Shown here one piece after another: positions 1 to 6,135 of a stretch of 10,099 nt of DNA (position 1 is the first letter of the stretch; every line of letters starts with the position of its first letter). The notes beneath the pieces were generated by a model. That model searched no databases. It had not been told where the DNA came from and saw nothing but the letters and a program-made list of their open reading frames with translations. A program made the translations under genes and the position numbers. Location: positions 1 through 10,099 of the forward strand of contig JAEXFV010000004.1 of the NCBI GenBank assembly GCA_023451115.1, read 5' to 3'. This DNA is from Bacillota bacterium. Its GTDB lineage: Bacteria > Bacillota > Clostridia > Christensenellales > CAG-138.

Positions 1-68
1 GCCTATTGCTCTGTTCCATCATAGAGGGCATCATTGCTCCCATCCTGCTCCGGGCCTTTGCGGTTTGA
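1..68 (+). CDS. spoIIM: C-terminal end of a probable stage II sporulation protein M (partial)
   Basis: The third forward frame is open from the window edge to a TGA at 66-68. It encodes a hydrophobic tail reading LLLCSIIEGIIAPILLRAFA followed by V. A terminal membrane helix with an I-E-G/A-x-I-x-P pattern resembles the end of SpoIIM/DUF95 proteins, the polytopic membrane subunit of the SpoIID-SpoIIM-SpoIIP complex that remodels peptidoglycan during engulfment in endospore formers. The context agrees: in Bacillus and many Clostridia spoIIM lies a few genes upstream of the deoB-punA-dacF run. Only 21 residues are visible, so the family call is an inference from a short hydrophobic segment plus synteny, and another polytopic membrane protein is possible. 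Confidence 0.5.
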   Translation, partial: LLLCSIIEGIIAPILLRAFAV

Positions 69-93
69 CCCTCCGGCGTGAGAATGCTACAAT
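65..93 (+). promoter_or_regulatory. Predicted sigma-A type promoter for deoB-punA
   Basis: TTGACC (65-70) and TACAAT (88-93) are separated by exactly 17 bases. Each differs from the consensus -35 and -10 hexamers at one position. The -35 box overlaps the TGA stop (66-68) of the upstream gene, so no intergenic space is used. Transcription would start near base 100 and give a leader of about 60 bases before the deoB start codon. No riboswitch-like structure was seen in that leader. Confidence 0.6.
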
Positions 94-145
94 AAAATTA
101 GCATTTATTTGTTTGAAAGGCTTAAAATCAGCCTATGAAATAGTT

Positions 146-153
146 AGAGGTGA
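146..153 (+). promoter_or_regulatory. Ribosome binding site that fixes the deoB start
   Basis: AGAGGTGA matches the anti-Shine-Dalgarno complement AGGAGGTGA closely and ends 5 bases before ATG 159. The in-frame GTG at 150 lies inside this site, so it cannot be the start. ATG 159 also places the first metal ligand at residue 13, as in characterised DeoB proteins. Confidence 0.75.
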
Positions 154-158
154 AATCA

Positions 159-1340
159 ATGACAGGGAAAAAACGGGCAATCATTATCGTATTAGATAGT
201 GTTGGGATTGGCGCTCTCCCGGATGCAGGGGACTTTGGGGACATTGGTTCCCATACGCTAGGGAACATTTTGCGTGTTCGAGGCAAACTGGATTTGCCAA
301 ACTTATATTCTTTGGGGTTGGCAAATATTACGGACAGCCGGCTTCCAAAACCTGAAAACCCTGTAATGGGAGCATATGGCAGGGCAATGGAACTTACCCA
401 TGCAAAGGATACAACAAGCGGCCATTGGGAAATCGCAGGTCTTCCCATGAAGATTCCATTTCGTACTTATCCCTGCGGATTTCCACCGGAGGTAATCCAA
501 GCGTTTGAACGGCGTATTGGAAGAGGTACGCTGGGCAATGTAGTAGCATCGGGTACTCAGATCATTGAGCAGCTTGGGCCAGAGCATATAGCTACGGGCA
601 AGCCTATTGTTTATACTTCAGCGGACAGCGTATTTCAAATTGCAGCGCATGAAGAAGTCATTTGCTTGGACAAGCTTTATGAGATGTGTGAGATTGCCCG
701 GGAGTTGCTGCATGGTGAAAACTTAGTTGGCCGGGTGATCGCCAGACCTTTTGTTGGAACGCCGGGGAATTTTACCCGAACGGAAAACCGGCGGGATTAT
801 GCTTTGGAGCCTCCACAGGATACGTTGCTGGATCTGCTGCAAAAGCATGGCAAGATAACGGCTGGGATTGGAAAAATTGAAGATATTTTTTGCCATAGAG
901 GGCTTTCCCTGGTAGATCACACCAAAAATAACCATACCGGTATTGAGGCTACTTTGGAGTATTTGGAAAAAGATACCTGGGACTTTCTGTTTGTTAACCT
1001 GGTTGATTTTGACATGCTGTACGGGCACCGGAATAATCCGGAAGGATATGGAGAAGCGTTGGAATACTTTGACCAACATCTCCCCGCTATCCTTTCTGCT
1101 CTGAAACCACAGGATCTGCTTATTATTACGGCGGATCATGGGTGCGATCCTACTACACCCAGCACGGATCACAGCAGGGAATATATCCCGATCATTGTTG
1201 CTGGCAGTAATGTGCATTCAGGAGCAGATATAGGCACACGTGCCAGCTTTTCGGATATTGGCGCCACCGTTTATGATTATTTAACTGGGCAGCAGCTGCC
1301 TGCAGGAACATCATTTTTATCAGAATGCTGGAGGATATAA
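159..1340 (+). CDS. deoB: Phosphopentomutase (DeoB)
   Basis: DeoB interconverts ribose-1-phosphate and ribose-5-phosphate, and the deoxy forms, in the cytoplasm. It feeds the sugar released by nucleoside phosphorylases into the pentose phosphate pathway. It belongs to the alkaline phosphatase superfamily and uses two Mn ions. At 393 residues it has the usual family length. The catalytic and metal residues are all present: Asp13 (IIIVLDSVGIG), the phosphorylated threonine Thr85 (DTTSGHWE), Asp285 and His290 (DFDMLYGHR), Asp326-His327 (TADHGCDPT) and His338 (STDHSRE). The family cap-domain motif VGTPGNFTRTENRRDY is present too. ATG 159 is chosen over GTG 150 because the ribosome site AGAGGTGA overlaps the latter. 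The next gene, punA, starts 1 base after the stop, so the two are co-translated. The pairing fits the pathway: PNP makes pentose-1-phosphate and DeoB isomerises it. Confidence 0.97.
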   Translation: MTGKKRAIIIVLDSVGIGALPDAGDFGDIGSHTLGNILRVRGKLDLPNLYSLGLANITDSRLPKPENPVMGAYGRAMELTHAKDTTSGHWEIAGLPMKIPFRTYPCGFPPEVIQAFERRIGRGTLGNVVASGTQIIEQLGPEHIATGKPIVYTSADSVFQIAAHEEVICLDKLYEMCEIARELLHGENLVGRVIARPFVGTPGNFTRTENRRDYALEPPQDTLLDLLQKHGKITAGIGKIEDIFCHRGLSLVDHTKNNHTGIEATLEYLEKDTWDFLFVNLVDFDMLYGHRNNPEGYGEALEYFDQHLPAILSALKPQDLLIITADHGCDPTTPSTDHSREYIPIIVAGSNVHSGADIGTRASFSDIGATVYDYLTGQQLPAGTSFLSECWRI

Positions 1341-1341
1341 T

Positions 1342-2163
1342 ATGCTGGAAACCATCATTCACCATGCGGTAGAGGCAATATCTGCTTCTGGAGCAAAAAA
1401 GCCAAAAATAGGTTTAATCCTGGGTTCTGGATTAGGTGGGTACGCTGACGGATTATCCCATCCGATTTATGTGCCTTATGGTGACATCCCTGATTTCCCG
1501 ATTTCTCATGTAGCTGGGCATGCAGGGCGTTTTGTGCTGGGCGAACGCGCCAATTTGCCTTTGATTATCATGCAGGGCAGGGTACATTATTATGAAGGGT
1601 ATCCCCAAAGTCTTCTTACAGTAGGCGTGCGCACCATGCATCAGCTGGGGGTGGAATATCTGTTGCTCACCAATGCGGCAGGCGGCGTTAATTTCAATTA
1701 TCATCCAGGCACTTTAATGCTGATTTCCGATCATATTAATTTTTCCAGCAGTCACCCTCTAATAGGAAAAAATTTAGACCAGTTTGGCCCTCGTTTTCCT
1801 GATCAGAGCAATGTGTATGATAAAGCACTGCGCGAAAAAACAAAGCGCGTATGCCAAGATGCAGGCCTTGCTTTGGAAGAAGGCGTATATATGATGTTTT
1901 CCGGTCCTACTTATGAAACTCCGGCTGAGATCCGCATGGCGCGGGTGGTAGGAGCGGATGCCGTTGGTATGTCTACCGTTCCGGAAGCAATTGCTGCTGC
2001 CCACTGTGGCATAAAAACCCTAGGTATTTCCTTAATTACCAATATGGCAGCAGGAATCCTGCCTCAACCGCTCTCTCATGAAGAAGTACAGCAAGCTGCT
2101 GATGAAGCATCCACCCGTTTTACAAAAGTAGTGGATCTCATACTCTCCCATGTTTTTCAATAA
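1342..2163 (+). CDS. punA: Purine nucleoside phosphorylase, trimeric PNP-I type
   Basis: PunA cleaves (deoxy)inosine and (deoxy)guanosine with phosphate, giving the free purine and (deoxy)ribose-1-phosphate, the substrate of DeoB. It is a 273-residue protein, typical of the low-molecular-mass trimeric PNPs. Visible motifs are the phosphate-binding LGSGLGG loop (residues 27-33), GHAGRFVLG, QGRVHYYEGY with His82, LLLTNAAGGVN, GPTYETPAE with Glu192, GADAVGMSTVPE, and SLITN with Asn234. Glu192 and Asn234 have the spacing of Glu201 and Asn243 in human PNP. That Glu/Asn pair indicates preference for 6-oxopurines (guanine, hypoxanthine) rather than adenine. The ribosome site GGAGGA (1330-1335) lies within the end of deoB, and the gene starts 1 base after the deoB stop. 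A hairpin terminator follows 11 bases after the punA stop. Confidence 0.97.
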   Translation: MLETIIHHAVEAISASGAKKPKIGLILGSGLGGYADGLSHPIYVPYGDIPDFPISHVAGHAGRFVLGERANLPLIIMQGRVHYYEGYPQSLLTVGVRTMHQLGVEYLLLTNAAGGVNFNYHPGTLMLISDHINFSSSHPLIGKNLDQFGPRFPDQSNVYDKALREKTKRVCQDAGLALEEGVYMMFSGPTYETPAEIRMARVVGADAVGMSTVPEAIAAAHCGIKTLGISLITNMAAGILPQPLSHEEVQQAADEASTRFTKVVDLILSHVFQ

Positions 2164-2174
2164 GACTTCCCACC

Positions 2175-2207
2175 AAAAGCATCCGGATTAACCGGATGCT
2201 TTTCCAT
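2175..2207 (+). terminator. Intrinsic terminator after punA
   Basis: A perfect 12-base inverted repeat, AAAAGCATCCGG (2175-2186) and CCGGATGCTTTT (2192-2203), flanks the 5-base loop ATTAA. The core GCATCCGG stem is GC-rich and followed by a short T tract interrupted by CC. Since the arms begin with A4 and end with T4, it could act in both directions. The weak T tract suggests some read-through into the next gene. Confidence 0.75.
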
Positions 2208-2280
2208 TTCGGCAATCTATGGCATGGAAGCCAATTGCTCTGCATATCTTTGTAGAAATGATGGGGTAGGGGGATCCGCC

Positions 2281-3459
2281 ATGAATGCCAGCAGAATATC
2301 ATCCTTTTTCAATCCATACCGGCGGAGAGCGTATCGTGTGCTTTGCCTGCTGCTTTGTTTTTTTATTGCATGCATGCCCATTTTCGCCAATGCGGAAGCC
2401 AGTATTGACGATGTACCTGGCGCTTTATTAGCTGAAGCGCGCACACTCCAGCGAATTCAGGAACAGCAAGCCGATACACCTCGAGGAATAGCAGGCCTCA
2501 GCAAATTACCGGCATTGTTGGTAATTTGTGAGGCAGTGGATCAGGGAAAATTGGATCCTACTGCGGAAATCTCCATTAGTGATCGGGCAGCTTCTATCGG
2601 CGGCCCTACTGCATTCATCGAGGGTGGAGAACGAATTGCTGCCGAAGAGCTTCTCAAGGCTGCTGCCATGATTTGCGCAGGAGATGCAATTGTTGCGCTT
2701 GGTGAGGCGTTGTCCGGCTCTGAGTCCGCCTTTTTAGAACGCATTAACGCCAGAATGCGAGAGCTTGGTATTGAGGTTGCGCTTACGGACGCAATTGGCA
2801 GCGGCCTTGCTCTCAGCCCTAATATGCTGGCCCAGTTAGGAAGCGCTTTGATGGAAAGCAGTTGTTTTACTTCTCACTGCACGCTGACTCTGGAGAACAT
2901 CACCCACCCGGATGGCAGAGAAACTGAATTGGTCAATGCAAACAAGCTTTTAAAAACATATGCAGGCTGCACTGGACTTGCTACCGGATCTTCTCAGACA
3001 GATGGTTATTGTGGGTTGTTTGCCGCCACCAGAGGAGATACCAGCATGTTTTGCGTAGTGCTTGGGGCTAGAAATTCCAGCGAACGCTTTGGAATTGCAA
3101 GCGCATTATTAGATCATGCTTTTGCCACAATCAAAAGCCAGCCGCTTGCTACCAAGGGCGAGGTGATAAAAGAAAGTGTCCGCGTACAGGGGGGATTACG
3201 TAGAGAAGTAAACCTGGTAGCCAAGGAAACGGTAGTTGCGCTCCTGGAAAAAAGCGCAGCTGCATTACAGGCAGTGGAAGATATTCCCGAATATCTGGTT
3301 GCACCTTTACAGCAGGATGCCGTAGTTGGGAGCATATCCTATCAAACCCAGGATGGGCTAGAAATAGCCAAAGTTGAGCTAGTACCGCAGCAGCCCATTG
3401 AGGAAGCCCATTTGAGGGACTTTATCAGAAATGCGCTTTTAGGATATTTGCGTATATAG
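2281..3459 (+). CDS. Secreted D-Ala-D-Ala carboxypeptidase family (S11, DacF-like) protein lacking the catalytic motifs
   Basis: The protein is 392 residues from ATG 2281, which has GGGGGAT 6 bases upstream; an upstream in-frame ATG at 2224 has no ribosome site. A signal peptide is clear: basic RRRAYR (14-19), hydrophobic core 20-35, likely cleavage after ANA (36-38). The body follows peptidase S11 (PBP5/DacF) throughout, including GGPTAFIEGGE (107-117), GLALSP, GYCGLFAATR, VVLGARNSSERF, and a C-terminal PBP5-type beta domain (APLQQDAVVGSISY) with a last amphipathic helix. All three active-site motifs are changed: SxxK reads GLSK (nucleophile position Gly72, Lys75 kept), SxN reads CAG (132-134), and KTG reads ATG (234-236). 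The reading frame is intact. Family members trim peptidoglycan pentapeptides; this one probably cannot, so a binding or scaffold role is inferred. Position after punA matches dacF of Bacillus, a forespore gene. Membership is confident, function is not. Confidence 0.88.
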   Translation: MNASRISSFFNPYRRRAYRVLCLLLCFFIACMPIFANAEASIDDVPGALLAEARTLQRIQEQQADTPRGIAGLSKLPALLVICEAVDQGKLDPTAEISISDRAASIGGPTAFIEGGERIAAEELLKAAAMICAGDAIVALGEALSGSESAFLERINARMRELGIEVALTDAIGSGLALSPNMLAQLGSALMESSCFTSHCTLTLENITHPDGRETELVNANKLLKTYAGCTGLATGSSQTDGYCGLFAATRGDTSMFCVVLGARNSSERFGIASALLDHAFATIKSQPLATKGEVIKESVRVQGGLRREVNLVAKETVVALLEKSAAALQAVEDIPEYLVAPLQQDAVVGSISYQTQDGLEIAKVELVPQQPIEEAHLRDFIRNALLGYLRI

Positions 3460-3483
3460 TTTCAATACAGCATTTTTTCCGAC

Positions 3484-3515
3484 AAAAGCCGCCTGGTTGC
3501 AACCAGGCGGCTTTT
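3484..3515 (+). terminator. Intrinsic terminator after the DacF-like gene
   Basis: A perfect 32-base palindrome runs from AAAAGCCGCCTGG through the centre TTGCAA to its mirror, ending in CTTTT. It forms a GC-rich stem with a tetraloop (TGCA, 3498-3501), starts 25 bases after the stop codon, and has A4/T4 flanks suited to termination in both directions. Its apex also contains the predicted -35 box of the next operon. Confidence 0.85.
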
Positions 3516-3525
3516 CCCGTATAAT
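3497..3525 (+). promoter_or_regulatory. Predicted promoter for the M50 protease-scpA-scpB operon, overlapping the terminator
   Basis: A perfect TATAAT (3520-3525) lies 17 bases downstream of TTGCAA (3497-3502), a 4/6 match to the -35 consensus. TTGCAA is the exact centre of the preceding terminator palindrome. The -10 box is strong and the spacing ideal; the -35 box is moderate. The predicted start point is near 3532, giving a leader of about 40 bases that excludes the hairpin. Confidence 0.6.
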
Positions 3526-3561
3526 TAATTTATGTAAAAGAGCCGGTTTGTTTCGGCGGAC

Positions 3562-3567
3562 GGAGGA
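3562..3567 (+). promoter_or_regulatory. Ribosome binding site supporting a TTG start
   Basis: GGAGGA ends 6 bases before TTG 3574. The first in-frame ATG (3637) would start only 10 residues before the HExxH zinc motif and has no comparable site, so TTG is the preferred start. Confidence 0.75.
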
Positions 3568-3573
3568 ATACAT

Positions 3574-4275
3574 TTGGGTATCTTTGGCTCTCTCTTCAGC
3601 GATCCGCAAGGTTTTTTGCTGGAGCTTTTATACCGTATGCCGGCGGTATTGGTTGCGCTCTCTTTCCATGAATGGGGGCATGCTTATGCGGCTTACAAAT
3701 TAGGTGACCCTACAGCTCGCAATCTGGGCCGTATGACAGTAAACCCACTTCATCACATTGACCCGTTGGGTTTTGCTATGCTGGCGCTGGTTGGATTCGG
3801 CTGGGCAAAGCCGGTTCCCGTCAACCCTCGTAATTTTCATAAACTTCGCCGGGACGATACCATTGTTTCTCTAGCTGGCGTTACTGTGAATTTTATATTG
3901 GCTTTGATAGGGTTTGCCGGAATTTATGTTTTTGCTGTTATGGGTGGGCAAAACGTGATTTTAGCAAATATGTTATATTATTTCCTCTCTATCAACTTAA
4001 GCTTAATGGTATTTAATTTACTGCCTATTCCACCATTGGATGGCTCCCATTTGCTTCAAAACGCCTTTATTCGTATCACCGGGCCCAAGCCTTTTATATT
4101 TTTGCAACGCTATGGCAATTATATTTTATTGGGCTTGCTGATTACTGGCGTAATTTCCAGTGTCTTAGGATGGGTGGTTTCTCAGATTTTAACCGGATTA
4201 ACCTGGGTATTTGACAACATTTTCGGATTTCCAGGATTATATTATCTTTATTATGTCATGATGGGGCTAGTGTAA
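3574..4275 (+). CDS. Site-2 protease family membrane zinc metallopeptidase (M50B, YwhC-like)
   Basis: This 233-residue integral membrane protein belongs to the short M50 family without a PDZ domain. The zinc site is SFHEWGH (His32, Glu33, His36) within the first transmembrane segment. The third zinc ligand is Asp156 in NLLPIPPLDGS (148-158), at the cytoplasmic end of a later helix. Hydrophobic segments occur at about 14-32, 66-80, 97-123, 130-150 and 177-200. Other family marks are GDPTARNLGRMTVNPLHHID and PVPVNPRNF. Such proteases cut substrates within the membrane, but the substrate here cannot be read from the sequence. It starts with TTG, supported by GGAGGA at 3562-3567. scpA begins 1 base after its stop, an arrangement common in Clostridia that implies co-expression with condensin genes rather than a shared biochemical function. 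Confidence 0.92.
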   Translation: MGIFGSLFSDPQGFLLELLYRMPAVLVALSFHEWGHAYAAYKLGDPTARNLGRMTVNPLHHIDPLGFAMLALVGFGWAKPVPVNPRNFHKLRRDDTIVSLAGVTVNFILALIGFAGIYVFAVMGGQNVILANMLYYFLSINLSLMVFNLLPIPPLDGSHLLQNAFIRITGPKPFIFLQRYGNYILLGLLITGVISSVLGWVVSQILTGLTWVFDNIFGFPGLYYLYYVMMGLV

Positions 4276-4276
4276 C

Positions 4277-5050
4277 ATGCCATATTATGTGCATTTACGG
4301 CAGTTTGAAGGGCCACTAGATCTTTTGCTGCATCTGATTGAGCAGGCGCAGGTAGACATCAAAGATATCTTTGTTTCTGAGATTACTGCCGAATATATGG
4401 CCTATATGGGACAAATTCAGCAGCTGGATTTGGATACGGCAAGCGAGTTCCTCTCTATGGCGGCTACTTTGCTTTACATTAAATCCCGACAACTTTTGCC
4501 TCGCCCGCCCAAGGAGCAGCCGGAAGAGGAAGAAGACCCTGAAATCCTCCTTATCCGCCAATTGCGGGAATATAAGGCGTTTAAACGTGCTAGCCAGGAG
4601 TTGGAAGCGCTTTTTCAAAATGCCCAGGGGACATTTACGCGGCTTCCGGAAGAATTTGTGCTGCCGCCACAGGAAATCTCACTAAAAGGTGCATCCCTGG
4701 AAGACCTGTATGTTTCTTTCTTTACTTTGCTGCATGCCAGAGATTCTACCCAGGAACCTCTGGAAAATCCTTTGCATCAGGTTCAACAGGACGTTTTTAC
4801 CGTGCGCCGCCAGTTGATTCACATCCGTCAGCTTTTGCAGGAAAGGCAGCAAGTTTCTTTTGAAGAGCTTTTTGCGCCCATGGCCCCTAAAATGGAGCTG
4901 ATAGTTACCTTTATGGCCTTATTGGAAATGCTCGCTCGCGGGGAGATTCATCTAAAACAAAGCGCTCCTTTTGCTCCCATACGGTTGCAAGCCAAAGCAC
5001 TTTTGGAGGATGACTCAGATACAGACTATATGGATGAATATACGGATTGA
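4277..5050 (+). CDS. scpA: Segregation and condensation protein A (kleisin)
   Basis: ScpA is the kleisin subunit that bridges the heads of the Smc dimer and recruits a ScpB dimer, forming the condensin that compacts and segregates newly replicated chromosomes. The protein has 257 residues, normal for the family. The N-terminal kleisin domain has the signature FEGPLDLLLHLIEQAQVDI (residues 9-27) and continues with SEITAEYMAYM and ASEFLSMAATLLYIKSRQLL. A Glu-rich linker (about 75-85) leads to a helical middle. The C-terminal winged-helix region that contacts Smc includes SFEELF and the IVTFMALLEMLARGEI helix. The start follows the previous stop by 1 base and has only a weak GGGG ribosome site (4263-4266), so translational coupling is likely. 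scpB follows after 7 bases. Confidence 0.96.
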   Translation: MPYYVHLRQFEGPLDLLLHLIEQAQVDIKDIFVSEITAEYMAYMGQIQQLDLDTASEFLSMAATLLYIKSRQLLPRPPKEQPEEEEDPEILLIRQLREYKAFKRASQELEALFQNAQGTFTRLPEEFVLPPQEISLKGASLEDLYVSFFTLLHARDSTQEPLENPLHQVQQDVFTVRRQLIHIRQLLQERQQVSFEELFAPMAPKMELIVTFMALLEMLARGEIHLKQSAPFAPIRLQAKALLEDDSDTDYMDEYTD

Positions 5051-5057
5051 GGAAAGC

Positions 5058-5615
5058 ATGACAAATAACGAACGCAAAGCCGCAATTGAATGCATGCTGT
5101 TTGTATGCGGGGATCCTATTCCTTTTGCAGAACTGCAGCGCGTATTAAATATGACCCAATTGGAATTAAAACCCCTTTTATTTGAAATGGAGCAGGAGTT
5201 TCAGAGCAACCAGCGCGGGGTGTGCTTGATGGTAACGGAAGAAACTGTGCAGCTTTGTTCCAATAAAGCCTACGCGCAATATGTAGAGCAATTGATGCAG
5301 CCTGCACAAAGCCGCACCTTTTCCCAATCGCTTTTGGAAACGCTGGCAGTTATTGCTTACCGTCAGCCAGTTACACGTTCGGATGTGGAGAACGTAAGGG
5401 GTGTGCGGTGTGAATATGCAATTTCTCAATTGGTACGGCTGGATATGATTCAGCCTATCGGCCGAAAAGATGCGGTAGGACGTCCTGTGCTATATGCAAC
5501 TACAGATGCGTTCTTACGTCAATTTGGCCTGCATGCAATTACCGAACTGCCAAATTTTGAAACGTACTCTAAGGGCGAAGAACCGGTGAATCTGGTCAGC
5601 CTAAATCATGTTTAG
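5058..5615 (+). CDS. scpB: Segregation and condensation protein B
   Basis: ScpB dimerises and binds the ScpA kleisin as the accessory subunit of the Smc condensin. The chosen start is ATG 5058, with GAGGA (5049-5053) overlapping the scpA stop and 4 bases away; it gives 185 residues, typical of the family. A longer in-frame opening from 4971 would overlap scpA by 80 bases and add unrelated sequence. Two winged-helix domains are visible. The first begins AAIECMLFVCGDPIPFAELQ. The second carries the strongest family signature, SLLETLAVIAYRQPVTRSDV followed by ENVRGV, and then IGRKDAVGRPVLYATTDAFL and RQFGL. The gene closes the M50 protease-scpA-scpB operon; a terminator begins 36 bases after its stop. 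Confidence 0.96.
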   Translation: MTNNERKAAIECMLFVCGDPIPFAELQRVLNMTQLELKPLLFEMEQEFQSNQRGVCLMVTEETVQLCSNKAYAQYVEQLMQPAQSRTFSQSLLETLAVIAYRQPVTRSDVENVRGVRCEYAISQLVRLDMIQPIGRKDAVGRPVLYATTDAFLRQFGLHAITELPNFETYSKGEEPVNLVSLNHV

Positions 5616-5651
5616 TTCTTTTTCACCATTTTATTGAAATAAACCCATGAG

Positions 5652-5677
5652 AATAGGGAGCATTATCCCTATTTTTT
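5652..5677 (+). terminator. Intrinsic terminator after scpB
   Basis: AATAGGGA (5652-5659) pairs with TCCCTATT (5666-5673) across the loop GCATTA. A run of six T bases (5672-5677) partly overlaps the stem end. The next promoter's -35 box begins 2 bases later, so the units are separated with almost no spare sequence. Confidence 0.8.
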
Positions 5678-5678
5678 A

Positions 5679-5707
5679 TTGACATTTGGTTTAACTTCGT
5701 ATATTCT
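5679..5707 (+). promoter_or_regulatory. Promoter of the GntR-ABC operon
   Basis: A perfect TTGACA (5679-5684) is followed after 17 bases by TATTCT (5702-5707, 4/6 match). The -10 box lies inside the left arm of the operator palindrome at 5696-5738, so a bound repressor would block polymerase. An alternative -10, TATATT (5711-5716), would give a 26-base spacer and is less likely. Confidence 0.7.
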
Positions 5708-5738
5708 GTATATATTAAGTATATACAGAATATACGAA
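5696..5738. promoter_or_regulatory. Operator palindrome, probable GntR (YtrA-type) binding site
   Basis: Two perfect 19-base arms, TTCGTATATTCTGTATATA (5696-5714) and its exact reverse complement (5720-5738), flank the 5-base centre TTAAG. It covers the -10 box and the predicted start point and ends 19 bases before the preferred repressor start codon. YtrA-type GntR proteins bind palindromes in front of their own operons, so autoregulation is the natural reading. The length suggests either nested half-sites for more than one dimer or a strong RNA hairpin at the 5' end of the message. Confidence 0.75.
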
Positions 5739-5756
5739 AAGAAGGATATGCCCTCT

Positions 5757-6128
5757 TTGGATATTTTGATTAGCAACGCCAGCGATAAACCAATTTATGA
5801 ACAAATTGAGTTGCAAATAAAAAGCCATATCATAACCGGCGCATTACAGCCGGGGGATATGTTGCCCTCCATTCGCATGCTGGCAAAAGAGCTGCGCATT
5901 AGTGTTATTACCACAAAACGAGCATATGAGGAGTTGGAACGGGACGGTTTTATTGAAACAGTAGCGGGGAAGGGGAGCTTTGTTGCAGGAAGAAACATGG
6001 AGTTTATCCGGGAAGAAAACCTGCGCAGGGCGGAAAGTTTATTGCTTGAAGCAGTAGAACTGGCTAAGATCAGTGGAATTACTTTAAAAGAGTTAAATGA
6101 TATGCTGAATATTTTATATAAGGAGTAA
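5757..6128 (+). CDS. GntR-family transcriptional regulator, YtrA subfamily
   Basis: This is a short GntR regulator of 123 residues from TTG 5757. An N-terminal winged helix-turn-helix (about 10-77) contains DKPIYEQIELQIKSHIITG, LQPGDMLPSIRMLAKELRIS, TTKRAYEELERDGFIETV and GKGSFVAG. It is followed by a short helical dimerisation tail of about 45 residues, too small for an effector-binding domain, which defines the YtrA group. Two starts compete. ATG 5748 would add MPS, but AAGGA (5742-5746) then lies only 1 base away. TTG 5757 has that site 10 bases away and begins MDILIS, where related proteins usually begin, so it is preferred. It heads an operon with an ABC ATPase (7-base gap) and a permease, and probably represses it through the operator at 5696-5738. 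The inducing signal is unknown. Confidence 0.92.
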   Translation: MDILISNASDKPIYEQIELQIKSHIITGALQPGDMLPSIRMLAKELRISVITTKRAYEELERDGFIETVAGKGSFVAGRNMEFIREENLRRAESLLLEAVELAKISGITLKELNDMLNILYKE

Positions 6129-6135
6129 ATATAAC

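Noticed and set aside
118..134. Small hairpin AGGCT/AGCCT in the deoB leader as a regulatory element
   Set aside because: A 5-base stem with a 7-base loop is expected by chance and lies away from the ribosome site.
723..1217. A 164-residue minus-strand open frame within deoB, and similar long antisense frames in punA, guaB and the permease gene
   Set aside because: All lie opposite well-supported genes. Their translations lack domain patterns, and no ribosome sites or promoters accompany them.
2224..2280. Upstream ATG for the DacF-like protein
   Set aside because: It adds 19 polar residues ahead of an otherwise standard signal peptide and has no ribosome site, whereas ATG 2281 has GGGGGAT at good spacing.
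3497..3703. A 68-residue + strand open frame at the start of the M50 protease gene
   Set aside because: It begins in the terminator apex, overlaps the HExxH-coding gene in another frame, and its translation has no coherent domain or ribosome site.
4971..5057. Upstream in-frame extension of scpB beginning at an ATG inside scpA
   Set aside because: It would overlap scpA by 80 bases, and the added residues have no family similarity. ATG 5058 has a GAGGA ribosome site and gives the normal family length.
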